The translations under genes were made by a program, and so were the position numbers. This document shows, one piece after another, positions 1 through 11,889 of a DNA stretch of 64,000 nucleotides; the first letter of the stretch is position 1; every line of letters starts with the position of its first letter. A model generated the notes under the pieces. The model did not search any database. It saw nothing but the letters and a program-made list of their open reading frames with translations, and had not been told where the DNA came from. This DNA comes from Zygaena filipendulae (Eukaryota > Arthropoda > Insecta > Lepidoptera > Zygaenidae): positions 6,656,501-6,720,500 of the forward strand of contig OU015669.1 of NCBI GenBank assembly GCA_907165275.2, given 5' to 3'.

Positions 1-1121
1 CATTGTTATTCATTAAAAGCCTCTTAAACTCAGCTTTTTCAAACAAATTTCACCTGAACATTGGCATTTGAAAATAATTGTAAAAGCAAATAAATAAGTG
101 ATGTCTATAGAACCTCCTCCTTTTTGGAAGTCGGTTAAAAACTCCTATCTACTCATAGACATCACTTATATAATATATCTAATTTTTTTTATGAACAAAT
201 TTTAAAAATCACTGTACGTGGAACGAGTTTTATGGAATTCTCTCCTGCAAATCTTTCAGACAGTCTGTGTTTTTACTTTTCGCACCTATCTCTATATATT
301 TATAAGTCCTAAAAGTTAAATGTTTGACGGTTGCTGAATACCTAAAGATTGAAATCATGAAAACATTTAAATCAGTATCGTAATGCCATCTTACGGGATG
401 AAGTGATTACGAGAATCTTGTAAATAGAGCCTTCGACAGCAAAACAAACAAAATCGTTCACAGAGGTGTAGCCGCTCTACGTATACTACGCCTTTGAAGC
501 CTTTGACGTAGATGGCGCTATAAACTTTGATAATAAGGTTTCGTTTGTATTCTTTGCTACCATTTTCCATTTGTCTCACATAGATATGGATCAAGTGTAA
601 GAGTATCTACTTGTATCTTGAAAATCGTTTTTCATCCGACAAGCATCATCAAATAAAATAGCACACAGAGTGTAGCGCCTGTGGGAAAGCCAAGAAACAT
701 CCAAAGAAATCTCTACCGATGAGGTACCGCAGGTACCAAGAGCACAAAGTTTATTAATGGAAATTTACATAATTTGTCAACTTTTTACGATGATACAAAT
801 GTACAGATGTATTATATTATTATAGTAACCTGTTGATGGTCCTAAATAAATTTAAAAAGAGGCAATAAACCATCATAAATAGCTGTAAAAAACGTACCTA
901 CCCATGGAAAAATTCCAAAATGTTCTGTTTCTAAAAGTTTTAGAACTCATGATTTCTATTTTGTTTAAATTGTATTTTTAACACTTTGTTGGTATGCTGT
1001 ATGTAGGTATATACGTAAAAATTTCAAATAATATTCATTTTGTTTATTGAAGCAAAATTTATTTTTAAGTGATATACTAACTATACCTATCTTTCATTTT
1101 ACATTTTCATGCACCTTTGTT
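1..1121. other. Downstream flank of K1, no gene seen
   Basis: AT-rich DNA without a supportable gene. Holds one small foldback at 95-168 that encloses a fragment of the AACCTCCTCC...GTCGGTTAAA repeat family seen complete at 49.9-51.1 kb. Confidence 0.5.
95..168. repeat. Short foldback with 14-bp arms around a repeat fragment
   Basis: TAAGTGATGTCTAT at 95-108 is repeated inverted at 155-168. The interior (111-138) matches the right end of the large foldback at 49881-51082. Confidence 0.6.
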
Positions 1122-1960
1122 TCAATCAAAATCGTCTTTATGTACCAGTCTTACTAAACTTGGAAACCATTTAAACTCGTTCGTGGAAGCATTCGCTTCG
1201 AGAGGCTTCACGTAATTTTCTGAATTTCTCGTGAAGTTTTCCTTTTCTGCAAATTTATTGGTGGAATCGGATATTGAAGTTGTAGGTCTTTTCACTGGAA
1301 CGAACTCGAATGTATCGTTATACTCAGACGTGTAAGACTTTTTCATCTCACACAAACTGTTGTCAACTATTTTGAATGCTGTAAAACAACCAAGTAGATA
1401 ACAAGTATAAACACAGAAACAATACGTTTACCAAGTATAAGTAGTTGGTAAGTAAGGTACAGCTGAATCCTAATAAACGCAAAGTCGAAACCAATGAATC
1501 AAAAAGATTTTTGAAAGTCATACATACTGCCAACTCTTCTGCAATTCACTTTGTATAACGTGCAAATATCCTCAAACTCAGCCAGATTGAGTCGTTTCTC
1601 ATCAAAACCGCATATTTTGGAGCCTCCAGACCTGCATCGATGATACCTATGGCAGTTATATGTAACCAAATCGTTCATTATGTCTCGGTCATACGGCTGA
1701 AATTATATTTAAAAAAAGATGTTTTTCATTTTACGTTATAATTGTTTTCGTTTAAAAATTCATTTTAAAATATCACTCACATTAATGCAATGAGTCGTGA
1801 TAAATAAAACTGAAAAACAAAAACGTTTTCGCTAGGAGTTATTAACAATCTGATAAAAATAGATCAATCAGTAAATCACCGTTCATTAATTATTATTTAG
1901 TCTATTAAGGAATAAACTATACCAACCCAAGTTACTAGTATAAATAAACAATAATTTCAT
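1122..1960 (-). CDS. K1: secreted Kazal-like protein with polar C-terminal tail (159 aa, 4 coding exons)
   Basis: Exons, in order of transcription: 1936-1960, 1781-1809, 1528-1696, 1122-1378; intron phases 1, 0, 1. The first two exons join to a signal peptide MKLLFIYT|ILFITTHCIN. The third holds five cysteines: C-x5-C-x7-C-G-x14-C-x6-C. The sixth follows 13 residues later on the last exon (DNSLCEMKK). About 80 polar residues rich in Ser, Thr, Asn and Glu come after it. Donors are A|GTAACT, GTGAGT and GTATGT; acceptors include TTTTTCAG and TTTACAG. The Kazal fold is inferred from cysteine spacing and the xCG-FED-C pattern, a family of extracellular protease inhibitors. The P1-position residue is Ser (C-R-S), not the His of most cluster members, so inhibition is not assured. 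K2 ends only about 150 bp upstream on the same strand. Confidence 0.8.
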
Positions 1961-2107
1961 TCTGTAAATATGAAATCACATTATATTTTAACTAATAATT
2001 ATAACTGCTTTTATTAAAAAAGAACGATCAGGTACATGCTAGTTGTAATGATTTAATAATAATTAAAACCTTTTTTTATATTTATATGCATCATAATTAT
2101 AATTTTA

Positions 2108-2591
2108 TTATAACGTTCGGTTGCATACTTTATTGGTCGTAACCATATAATCTGAAAATGAATAGTTGAAATGATACTTGTAGGTACATAATATTTTTAC
2201 TGACAAAAAAATCTAAAAATATTATATTCTAACTGAGCCAGTCATAATTTAAGATATTTCTTTTATTATTTATTAATTAATTTAGATTAATTTAGATAAA
2301 AAAAGGATAAAAGCGGCTTAAACCAAGAACTTGTGGTATGAATTTATTATACTTACTATGTCCATATCTACAATTGTGTTTGAAAACGTTGCATTCGTTG
2401 ACAAACATCATCGCCCGGCCTATCCTTCTGTCTCTGGCGCAAACCCGGGGTCCTTTACCCCTGCAGTACTTAGACCTCCAGCACCAGTAGTCAGAGATCA
2501 CTTTTCGTCTCTGCGGGGGGGCTCGGGACACCCTCAAGTTGGTCGAAGCACTGCAATCCGTGTGACCCTTGCAGCATGTCACTATTGTAAA
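2108..2591 (-). CDS. K2: Kazal-like protein, partial model (start exon not found)
   Basis: Two exons are visible: 2357-2591 and 2108-2151. The first enters after CTCATTCCCAG in phase 0 and ends at a GTAAGT donor in phase 1. The second enters after TTCATTTTCAG. Domain exon: a basic N-terminal stretch with three extra Cys (TCCKGHTDC), then WCWRSKYCRGKGPRVCA and FVNECNVFKHNC. The last cysteine (NKVCNRTL, then stop) sits exactly 13 residues after the fifth, as in most paralogs, which supports the splice. This is the most divergent member: CA replaces CG and Gly sits at the P1 position. It is GC-richer and Arg-rich. No signal-peptide exon could be found between 2592 and the end of K3 at 3215. It may borrow the K3 leader by alternative splicing (same phase), have an unrecognised leader, or be decaying. 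Confidence 0.6.
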
Positions 2592-3214
2592 CTGGGAATG
2601 AGAGATTGAGAGCTTTTAGGTGTTAGCCATTAAATAGCTGTAAGCTGACCCAGGCTTAACATAATTTTTTTTATTATCATTATGGACCACGTCTAAAGCA
2701 GGTATTGTGACCAGGTTAATAATTATTACCAGGAATAAAAGTCGCGGTCTTCCGCACTCCTCCTTTATTATTATAACAATCTAAAAAATCGTCAAATAAA
2801 AATGGACTCATCAAGTAATTTTTGTAAAAAATTGACAGTGTTCATAGAACCTAAATATATTACCCGCCATTTTGTTTTCATTAGTGGACAGTTTAGATTT
2901 CTCATCTTTCTTTTTTTTTCTGGAAATAAATCAGAAGTTTATCTAGTCATAGAACCTAATACCGAATAAATACTTAGCGCTTATTAAACTAAACCGGCGA
3001 GACCAACTTTAATAGTTAATCTATTATTTGTTTGCCAGTCCTCGATGATTTTCATGAGAATTATCTACTATTTGGTACCTACTCACTAATTTACATTGAA
3101 ATGAGAAAATATTTTTATAAATATTTGTATTTTTTAGTCAGACAATATCCACACTGATACAAGAAGACTTCTATGAGGAATCAAGCAACTTAATGGAAAT
3201 CGGATCCATTTCTT

Positions 3215-4783
3215 TCATTGAATTTTCTTAGATTTCCTTGAACGGAGCGCCGGTAAGGATTCGCAACGCTGTGGTTCGGTTTTCTGGAATTCTGAAAGTA
3301 GAACATTATTTTCATTACCTTATGTTATTGCTCATACAGATAAAAAGATCCTATCCAAAAAAATTCAGTCCATAAAAGTAGGCATCCTGTCCCCTTAGCC
3401 AAGTTGACAAACTCTAGTCGATATCGCTATATAAAACTAAGGCAGTTATCGTCATGTCACGTGCTGACGCAATATTGGATGACTGATTGGGCGATTTTTC
3501 TTAACCAAGTGGCATGACAATAAGTTCCTTAGTTTTCTAGAGCGATAACGATTAAAGATTGTTAAGGGAACTTATGAATCATATTTGTTAACCTGTTTTC
3601 TTTAAACAGTTATACTCCATCATGTCACAAGAGTCCAGGAACCTCCTCACGTTCCCCTGTTTGTCCTCACCACATTTCTCGCTACCATTATGTATGCAGA
3701 TTTTCGCGTGGTAACATATCTGAAAGACAAGTAAAATAGAATTTCAATGTCCCATTTAGGTACGAGTACATTAATGAGTATTAAGATTTTTTAAATATTT
3801 ACAAACTCACTTCACTAAGGTTTTAAGGGCCGTTTATATCTACAGACATAGAGCGTGCCCGACACGTTCCGTCGCAGTCACCAACAGGCACCGTTTATTT
3901 ACATCTGAGCGTGCCAGACACGTGCCGGGCCGAAACCGAGAGACATGTAGCCACAGACGCGGTCAGACATGAGCGGCGCCATAGCCGCGCAGACAAAATA
4001 TTCTTTCCGCGAATACTGTCTGTCGGCGTCTGCGCGGCCGTGTTACGATAGATATTATTTTGTCTGCAACGGAACGTGTCTGGCACGCTCAATGTCTGTA
4101 GATATAAACGGACCTTTATTGGTACTACAGGTATTCCACATTCATTGTTCAGAATCCATCAAGCATTTAAACTTTTCGGTACTTATCTTCATATTCATTA
4201 CTATGAAAACAGCTTTACACAAAAATATTATGTGTACGGGGTTAGACGGAAAGGGGAACCACCTATTAAGCCGCAAGCATTTTAGAGTAAGTATTATTGA
4301 TAACGAATTTATGTGATATATATGATATATAGTTCATCAACAAACGTTAATAATTATTATTATTGAGTGTTTTTTTTTTCCAAAATGTGCAGGTACCTAG
4401 CTATATACCACGATGTCCTAAATTTGCGCAGTAAATAGCTCAATTTCAATTAATTTAACTAGATGAGTTGTAGTAGGCTAAAATACACATAGGTATAGAT
4501 ACTTACTCTATTCTTATCCCAATCGCAAACCATGTCCGTTAACAAATAAGTCACGCCTGCAATAAAAGATTTATATAGCTGTAGATAATTTTTTTTATAT
4601 AATTATTTTAATCGCAATTTTTTTATTATAACATCCGTAAATTATATCGATCGCCAGATATTAGGATTAAAATTCGTGACGTTTGGTGTTTTGTTAACGT
4701 TTATCCTATAGGTGCCGCGCTATTTTTAAACTTATATTATCAAAATGTTAAACCTTACCAATACATAAAAATAACAAACGCAT
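3215..4783 (-). CDS. K3: small secreted Kazal-like protein (92 aa, 4 coding exons)
   Basis: Exons 4759-4783, 4507-4556, 3593-3719, 3215-3291; phases 1, 0, 1. The 25-nt first exon encodes MRLLFLCI and ends at a strong GTAAGG donor. It joins GVTYLLTDMVCDWDKNR to complete the leader. Domain exon: ICYHAKICIHNGSEKCGED, then RRFLDSCDMMEYNC. The last exon adds the sixth Cys 13 residues on (PQRCESLPALRSRKSKK), then a short basic tail and stop. His is at the P1-like position (C-I-H). Acceptors TTGTCTTTCAG and CTACTTTCAG are strong. A small terminal-inverted-repeat element (3392-3568) lies in the last intron. A predicted extracellular protein; its target is unknown. Confidence 0.82.
3392..3568. repeat. 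MITE-like element with CCCTTA ends in the K3 last intron
   Basis: CCCTTAGCCAAG at the left and CTTAACAATC-type inverted end at the right, with further inverted similarity inside (AAAACTAAGG). A relative with a CCCTTAGTCAAGTGGACAA end begins near 30552. Confidence 0.5.
3827..4113. repeat. MITE, family GTCCGTTTATATCTACAGAC, copy 1
   Basis: Inverted ends of about 45 bp read GGNCCGTTTATATCTACAGA followed by CATNGAGCGTGCCNGACACG. The middle is GC-rich and partly palindromic (GCGGCGCCATAGCCGCGC). Lies in intron 2 of K3; a second copy is at 40.24 kb. Confidence 0.7.
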
Positions 4784-4978
4784 TTTGTTATATCGCTTTA
4801 GAAAACTGTAGGTACTCTTACACAAAGCAATTGTATATTATTCTTTATTTCAGTATTGAAATACATTAAATAAAGCTCTATTTACACAATTGGTTGGCCA
4901 AAAAGCATATAGTTACATATTTTAAAAAACTGAAGATGAAGGTTCATATTATTCAGCTTTTCAAAATATGCGTCCTGT

Positions 4979-5204
4979 GGAGCTAGGATGCGCAACATGA
5001 TAAAATTTTATCGAGCCATTTTATCGATTCTCGTCGACATAATATATCGTTTTGTCTACCAGTGGTAAAAAATGTTTAACCGAATCTAGTCTTAACTCAA
5101 TACCCCACTACTGCCCTTTTTTGCTTGGACGCCCACAAATATTTGTCGTGTCGACAATTTTATCTTTCGTTCGATAAACATATCATGTTGCGCATCCTAG
5201 CTCC
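4979..5204. repeat. MITE, family TAAGATGCGCAACACGATAA, copy 1 (longer form)
   Basis: Ends GGAGCTAGGATGCGCAACAT in inverted orientation, with TAAAATTTTATCGAGCCATT in the left arm. It abuts the shorter second copy. Confidence 0.7.
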
Positions 5205-5208
5205 GCTG

Positions 5209-5349
5209 GGGGGCTAAGATGCGCAACACGATAAAATTTTATCGAGCCATTTTATCGATTCTCGTCGACATAATATTGTATGGCTTTGTAGACGAGAATC
5301 GATAAAATGGCTCGATAAAATTTTATCGTGTTGCGCATCTTATCACCCC
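5209..5349. repeat. MITE, family TAAGATGCGCAACACGATAA, copy 2 (near-perfect foldback)
   Basis: Two arms of about 60 bp, almost perfect, separated by roughly ten bases. Highly similar to the copy at 46.55 kb, so recent spread is likely. Confidence 0.8.
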
Positions 5350-5784
5350 TGGTATAGGTAACTGTTAGGTAACAGAAGAAAACACTTTAAAAACTGTTAA
5401 AGCCTGTGTAAAGTATCAGTTATATAAAGGCTTTTAAAGTAAGAGCAAAAAGGTAACTTCGAAAAATCAGTTTAATTTTGTAGGTACGAGACCAAACATC
5501 CTTACACACAAAAACTCGATGGTTATTATTGGTATTAAAACTCCCAGAATTTCCTGTGGATAGTTTTATTTATTTTTCCTTAGGTTATTTATCTAGAAAT
5601 GTGGGCATATAGCTTAAATCATTAGCTTTACCTAATTAACGTAAACGTAGGTTAGGTATAACAATTTTTCAGTAAATAAATCCGTGAATAACGTCGCTAT
5701 TGTGCACACTGATTTACTTTGTTATAACATTTTACCTTACGAGCAGTCATTTTTTTATATAATCTAATATAAAAACCATTTTTC

Positions 5785-7847
5785 ATGAATATTACAGTTT
5801 TTTCTCTGTTTTTTGCCATATTAGTTGGGAATTCCTTTTGCTGTAAAAAGAAGAGGGTAAGTAGGTGCCTACTGTTTGCGTGGGTAGCGCCCTACGCAGA
5901 TAACTAATATAAAGGCTTTGTATATTTTAGCTAAATTATGAGAACAAATACGGCAGAATAATATCTATGTAGGTATTATGTAATTTTGTGATTATTGGTT
6001 CAATACAGTGTCATCACATATTTGTAAAAAATATTTGATCATAATTTCATGTTCCCCGCGGTTTCACACCGCAGTAATTTTGGGGATTCCGCGGGAATTC
6101 CGGTATAAAAAGTAACTATGATGTTCTCTGTTTTCCCGACAATGTGCATGCAAAATTTCATGATGATCGGTTGGATCGTTATTCGTTCAGGTGTGAAAGC
6201 GTAACAAACAAACATTACTTTCACATTTTTAATATTACTAAGTATTACACCAATTAATATCTACTTTGAAAGGCTGCTGAGAATTCTCACAATTGCATTT
6301 CTGCCAATTTCTAAAGACAAAGCCGTATTTGAAATCGAAACATACCTGCCTACTAGTTGAAAATCTGTCGGCAAGCACCAACAATATGTTCCGGCAGCCT
6401 CACTTGAAAATCAGTTCACATTCAAATCTAGGTTTGTTTACAATCTTCAACCACACCTTCACCTAACCTCAGGTGAAATGTCTGCAATAAAAAAGCTGAA
6501 AATGACCTTTTGCAGCACGCATCTTAATAGGTACAACCTGCGCAGTTTTTGTAAATATTACCAGCATGAGAACAGTAGTTTCACCCATGTGAATTGCGGG
6601 ATTTATTGAGATAAAAAGTTTCATGGATAAGTTTTGTCTCAGAACATACACTATTTAAGAGACATTTTTCATACACTTTTAATTATTTTTGCGTAATGCA
6701 CATACAAACGGAGAAATAAACCAATAAGAACATAATGCTATCGATCGCTTCTTTCGAACCTATTCCATCTATTTATTTGTTTACATAGTACAAACAGTAT
6801 TCAATTCCTGCAAGAACTCCTTGTATCAGGATTCAGGAACCTTCGCGGGCGTACGCAAAACAACCTGCCAAATTTTCATCACAGTCGGAATATTGGTTCA
6901 GGAAAGCATTGCGTAGTATCAGAAAAATCGTTCACATGCTAACTCAAACTCAGAGAAACAGAGAAACTAGACGCAAATTCTTTTTTTAAAGTCATTGAAT
7001 AACAATGAGGGGAGAGGGTGCCGTATAGACAATAACGGAGTCCTTGTTGTTTCAGCCGACATGTCTGGATGCCTACGGTTGCGTTCACAACGGTAGGCGG
7101 ACATGTGGTTTGCAGCCAACCAACGGGGAAGTCAGGTGGTTCCTCGACAAATGCGATCTTCTGGAATTCAACTGTGAATACAAAACTAGTCAGTCATTAT
7201 ACTGTTCGTTCGTAATTTTGTCACAAATACGTCATGGCAGAGGCGATGTGTTATGGCATAGTGAATAAGAGCCCTGATTGCTACGCCTGGTGGCGTGGGT
7301 TATCCCCGCGTCAGAGTAAAAATTTTTGTTATGAATATTGATGTTTCCTCTGTCTGGGCACTTAGTACGTATCTATACATCAAAAAGAGTATATTATGGT
7401 AATTACAAGCTCTGCTTAGTTTGGAATCAGGTAGCGCTATGTCACAGTAAACAAGCATTTATTTTCTTTACTCCCGCTGTCGTTGTCTCGTTTTTCCGTC
7501 TATACGTCATTAAGACTTCATGTGAAAATGATTGCCGAACTGTAAAAACTGTACCTAGCTCTATTATAGAGTTCACTCTACACAATTTTTGGCATATCTC
7601 TTATCCGTCGTAATAAAGTTCTGTTCTCTTTATTTTTTTCCGGTGCTTGGATTGATTGTCCATCTATACATACAACTGATCTATATTCTGCAGCGTTAAA
7701 ATCGAATACTTACTTCAGTTGAACTGAACATTTGGATACTCTAAACGTACCTATAGTAAATTTTATCAATATTAATTTTCAGCTTTCGAATTAGTTCATA
7801 AAAGAAAATGCAGCCACGTACCGCCAATAAAGCTCAATTCAACGTAA
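5785..7847 (+). CDS. K4: small secreted Kazal-like protein (89 aa, 3 coding exons)
   Basis: Exons 5785-5856, 7056-7188, 7783-7847; phases 0 and 1. Exon 1 encodes an unsplit signal peptide MNITVFSLFFAILVGNSFCC followed by KKKR and a GTAAGT donor. Exon 2 reads PTCLDAYGCVHNGRRTCGL, then RWFLDKCDLLEFNC. Exon 3 brings the sixth Cys (HKRKCSHVPP) 13 residues after the fifth, then stop. The donor of exon 2 (ACTA|GTCAGT) is not ideal. Reading through it would instead add 26 unrelated residues and stop at 7266-7268. Directly before codon 5 of the leader is an ATTACAG|TT in phase 1, the same phase where the paralogs splice. An upstream initiator exon is therefore possible, but none was found. A SINE remnant sits in intron 2. 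Confidence 0.8.
6045..6235 (-). mobile_element. Helitron-like non-autonomous element in K4 intron 1
   Basis: Degraded copy: CCCCGCGGTTTCACACCGC, GGAATTCCGG, and a TTACGCTTTCACACC-type interior. Confidence 0.5.
7262..7450 (+). mobile_element. tRNA-derived SINE remnant in K4 intron 2
   Basis: Shares the tail segment AAGCTCTGCTTAGTTTGGAA and GGTAGCGCTATGTCACAG with the copies at 16.7 and 24.1 kb. The tRNA-like head is poorly preserved. Confidence 0.5.
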
Positions 7848-8022
7848 CAACAACGTTGTTCAAAATTTCTAGACAAGGTAAATATAATGCCAGTTGATAC
7901 CTTTAAATAGAAACTGACAATAGAGCCACGATTGTAAACAAACTGAACTATGTTCGACATCTATGTGAGAATAGAGTCGATGACATTCGCAGTCTTCACC
8001 TCCGTAGAGCTGGATATCCAAT

Positions 8023-10511
8023 ATGGTTACGAAAGTAAATATTGCAGGTTAGTTCCTTAAAATACATGTAGGTACATTGCTTGCATTCATAGTGTATGAA
8101 AAAATTGTAGGAGCACTTTTGGAGTTTTCAAATAGTACTATCTCTATTTTTTTACCCTAAATCTATTTTAACATCATTTAATCAATGAATACATATTTAT
8201 CAAATACAATATTATTTGAATATTATGTCCATTTAAGTATGATATCGATCATACTTAAATGGACATAATATAATTATGTATTTTAAATACCTACAATCTT
8301 TCACAGACACATAAACTGTTATTTGTAAAACTTCTTTAGCCGTGACTATTTGCCCTATGTTTCGGTTGATAAAAGCAACTATAATAGTTCATGGTATAAG
8401 GTTAAACGAAAGACGAGGGATATTTGATATTCGATTCTTGTTCCAAATATTTAAAAACCATCTATCGTAATTTTTTTAAGTAACTATCCAATAAATGACA
8501 TCGTTCATGTAAACCTAGAGGCAATGATTTTTTTACCTTTAATACAATATCATTGCCTTAAAGTCATCAAACGCCCCTTTTCTTTGCATTATCTTCGATG
8601 AGCAAATGTCTAACCGCCGCACTCAGAGTCGACTTTAATGATTACTTAGTTAAGTATAGATTTTTGAAACAAAATTGCCGCAATCAGAGACGTTCAGTAA
8701 ATTATTGTTAATTGGCATTTAATGAGATGTAACTTAATTAGTTAAATGCCAATCAACATTAATTTATTTGACTTGTCTGATTGCGGCAGTTTTGTTTTAA
8801 AAATCTATACTTAACTAAGTAATCATTAAAGTCGACTCTGAGTGCGGCGGTAAGTCCGTTATAATTTATCAGTAGATTTTTTTTCTGTTGACTCGTTTTC
8901 TTTAGTCACATGGAAGCATAAATTATCAAGAGTATAACCTTCGTTTAATTTTACATGATGTTTATTAAATCTGACACAACGTAAACACCTGTTTTGTGTA
9001 CTTAAATAAATAAATACAGTTTTATATTTTCCAACAACGTAGAGGAAAATTTTACAGACTCGCACTTTTTTTGGTCGACGCCATTTATATTTGACTCTTT
9101 TTCAAATACGAGTAAATACTCTCGTTTATTCCTAGTTATCTTGCTGCTGATCCACGCCGTGGTAGCACTCGCCCACGGCCCGCCTTTGGAGCGAGATAAC
9201 GAAGACGTCGCTATGGGGAGGAAGGTAAAAAAAGTAATGGCAACACCCTTACATTTTTTTTTTAAACGGACATAAGATATTTTTCTTTAATATTTTTTCT
9301 TATTGATGTGTAACTAATCTTGAAGTGAGATTTAAGGAAGTGTGACGAGAATAATAACAACTTCACCACAACAACATATTCTTGTTGCCATAAAGCTGTG
9401 GTGATGAAACAAAACTATAAAACACCTACAATTCTTTGATTAAATGTCAAAATAATGGGTCTGTCACCAATGATAATTTAAATGCATCCAGCAAAATAGT
9501 TGCCATTTAAAGTGACACGACAAATATTGACAAGTGATAGCTATAAAAGCACATTTCGTAACAATTAGTCCCAAACTACTTATACCACTACCACAAAAGC
9601 TAAAACAACATTCGGTAACAATTAGTCCGATACTACAATTATCACGATAAGGTCAAAGACAGTAGAGCTTTTAAGACTGTGACGCGTTACTACGACTTAT
9701 TCTAATTGCTGAAGGTATAAATAAGGCTACCATGTAGCTTCAGTGTGGATTGTTGTACTTTATTGACTTGTTTACTGAGGTGGATTGCTGTGCAGCTTTT
9801 CTTACGGTGTCTACCTTCATAAAGCCTATGATAATCTATTCGTACATAGAATAGAATTAATAGAATTAACGTATAGGTTCTGTTCCTATGGATTTATCAT
9901 AGATCAAACTCCCGCCCTCTAAATAAGAAGCGAAATTTCTTCTAGCAGTTAGCTAATTGTTATTTTTCTTTCAGATGGGACCCAAGTGGTGCAGCATGGC
10001 AAAAGTATGCAACCATGACAGAGTGCCGATCTGTGGCATCAGCCACGCTGGTGACGTCATGGGTTTCAGAGACTTGTGCGACATGTTCGACTTCAATTGC
10101 ATAAGAAGGAGGAGTTAGAAACTTTTTGAATTTTTAGCTTGTTACTTATTAGTTAGGAGATACTTTGGGAAAGTTTTCTAGCTTTTCTAAAGAATTCGGA
10201 TAGCCTAGTCTAAATTTTAAATTATATATACCTACCCACCCTAGATCAGTCGTTCCCAATAACATTACTCTATATTATACACAGGTATTCATACCTGTTC
10301 AAATGGTGACCGACAAATTGAAAAATAAATAGAATCTGATACACGAGGGTGAATTTACATATCTGTAGTAAGGGTATTAAAAGTTTTCAATTCACTTTTC
10401 ATTTGATATTATCTCTATTTTATTTCAGATTTCAAGCAAACCAGCTGTCCTCAAGATAAGACGCTTCTGACCGTGTCCCGTCGACCCACCGGTGGTTTTT
10501 ATGACGAATAA
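8023..10511 (+). CDS. K5: small secreted Kazal-like protein (111 aa, 4 coding exons)
   Basis: Exons 8023-8047, 9136-9224, 9975-10113, 10429-10511; phases 1, 0, 1. The 25-nt exon MVTKVNIA (donor CAG|GTTAGT) joins VILLLIHAVVALAHG, a clear signal peptide, followed by an acidic linker. Domain: PKWCSMAKVCNHDRVPICG, then GFRDLCDMFDFNC. The last exon supplies KQTSCPQDK and a basic tail. The donor of exon 3 is A|GTTAGA; without splicing the frame ends at once at the TAG inside it, giving a protein that lacks the sixth cysteine. A conserved P-x-CG and His at the P1-like position match K8 and K9. A 237-bp foldback MITE lies in intron 1. AATAAA overlaps the stop codon. Confidence 0.82.
8221..8270. repeat. 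Perfect 50-bp palindrome in K5 intron 1
   Basis: Two 23-bp arms beginning TATTATGTCCATTTAAGTAT, four-base centre, no mismatch. Confidence 0.8.
8614..8850. repeat. Foldback MITE flanked by TAA in K5 intron 1
   Basis: Long inverted arms of about 110 bp starting CCGCCGCACTCAGAGTCGAC. TAA directly abuts both ends (8611-8613, 8851-8853), like the 3-bp target duplication of PIF/Harbinger elements. Confidence 0.75.
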
Positions 10512-11009
10512 AGCTAATTTTTTTGCAAATTTATTAAATTACCTATTCCTAAAACGGTTACCATATTGTAATAGTGCAACTAGTATTATTTAAGTGCTTT
10601 TGTATAACTGAACTTAATGTATACTTGACAATATAAAAACTTTATTGAGATTGTCATAAATGACAATGATTGTGGCAATGATTTGTTTAATTATTATTTA
10701 GTAATAAAATCAGACATATTATAGTTATAAAAAAAACTCAGAAATGAATGTTAATATTTATTTAACAAATATTTTTTTTTACCTGTCAAATTCGAATTTA
10801 TTGAATGTTTTGACTTTGTTAATTTTGTTTAGGCGAAGTACGAAGAAACAGAACCCAAATCAACCCTGGGGTTTTGACTTTTAAACTTAAATTAAAAAAA
10901 TCAACCACTTTTACTATGTCCATTTTATTTTCGAGTACACTTAGATATTTCTTATTCTTACAAAATTTAGCCTGATCAAGAATTTAAGACATAATCTTAT
11001 CTATCTTCT

Positions 11010-11298
11010 TCTTAATATATATATAAATCACGTGTCACGTTGTTTGTCCGCGATGGACTCCTAAACTACTGAACGGATTTTGATAAAATTTTGTAACCAT
11101 TTATAATATGGTCCAACTTAAAAGAGAGGATAGTTTTTATCCCGGAATTCCCGCGGGAACTCCGGCACTAAGGCGGGGAACAGCTAATGACCGTAAACTG
11201 CTGTCGGGGTACAAAGAAGGACATAGAGTACTTTTTTCCCGCAACCTCCGCGGAAACTCCGAAATTACCGCGGATGAAATCGCGCGGGACAGATAGTA
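11010..11298 (+). mobile_element. Helitron-like element, CACGTGTCACGTTGTTTGTC subfamily
   Basis: Starts near TAATATATATAAATCACGTG and ends with a GC hairpin plus GGGACAGATAG, a damaged CTAG end. Followed head-to-tail by a second copy. Confidence 0.65.
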
Positions 11299-11552
11299 AT
11301 CTAATATATATAAATCACGTGTCACGTTGTTTGTCCGCGATGGACTCCGAAACTGCTGAACGGATTTTGATAAAATTTTGTAACCATTTATAATATGGTC
11401 CAACTTAAAAGATAGGATAGTTTGTATCCCGGAATTCTCGCGGGAACTCCGGAATTAATGCGGGGAACAGCTAATCACCGTGAACTACTTTTTCCCGGAA
11501 TTCCTGCGGGAACTCAAAAATTACCCCAGATGAAATCGCGGGGGACAGCTAG
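11299..11552 (+). mobile_element. Helitron-like element, second tandem copy
   Basis: Same subfamily as the preceding copy, with an intact end GGGGACAGCTAG. Other members are at 33.9 and 48.5 kb. Confidence 0.7.
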
Positions 11553-11889
11553 TATATAATATATAAAAACAGGGGCGTCTTTCCCATAGGGTCGGGCGAT
11601 CAACATCTGAATGAATCTGGTGGTAGATAGTACGTACTTACCTACCTACATACCTTACTCAACTACAATTTCGCACCCGGGCGCCGCATATGGTTATGAA
11701 GTATAAAAAGACGTATTTGTATTTAAGGAAGTTAGCAAAAGATGCTGTAAAATAATATTAATCTCAAAACCTTTAGAGATAATGTGTTGAATCTCAAAGT
11801 TACCTATTTTATCTGAGTGCTGCGTTTGGTTACCATTAAATTATTTAAAATCAATGTTTCGGACATGATCCTATAAATCTAAAGCTAAA

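Noticed and set aside
11137..11403. Frames of 62-88 residues across the 11.0-11.5 kb elements
   Set aside because: They arise from the GC-rich hairpin blocks of tandem Helitron-like copies and recur in every copy.
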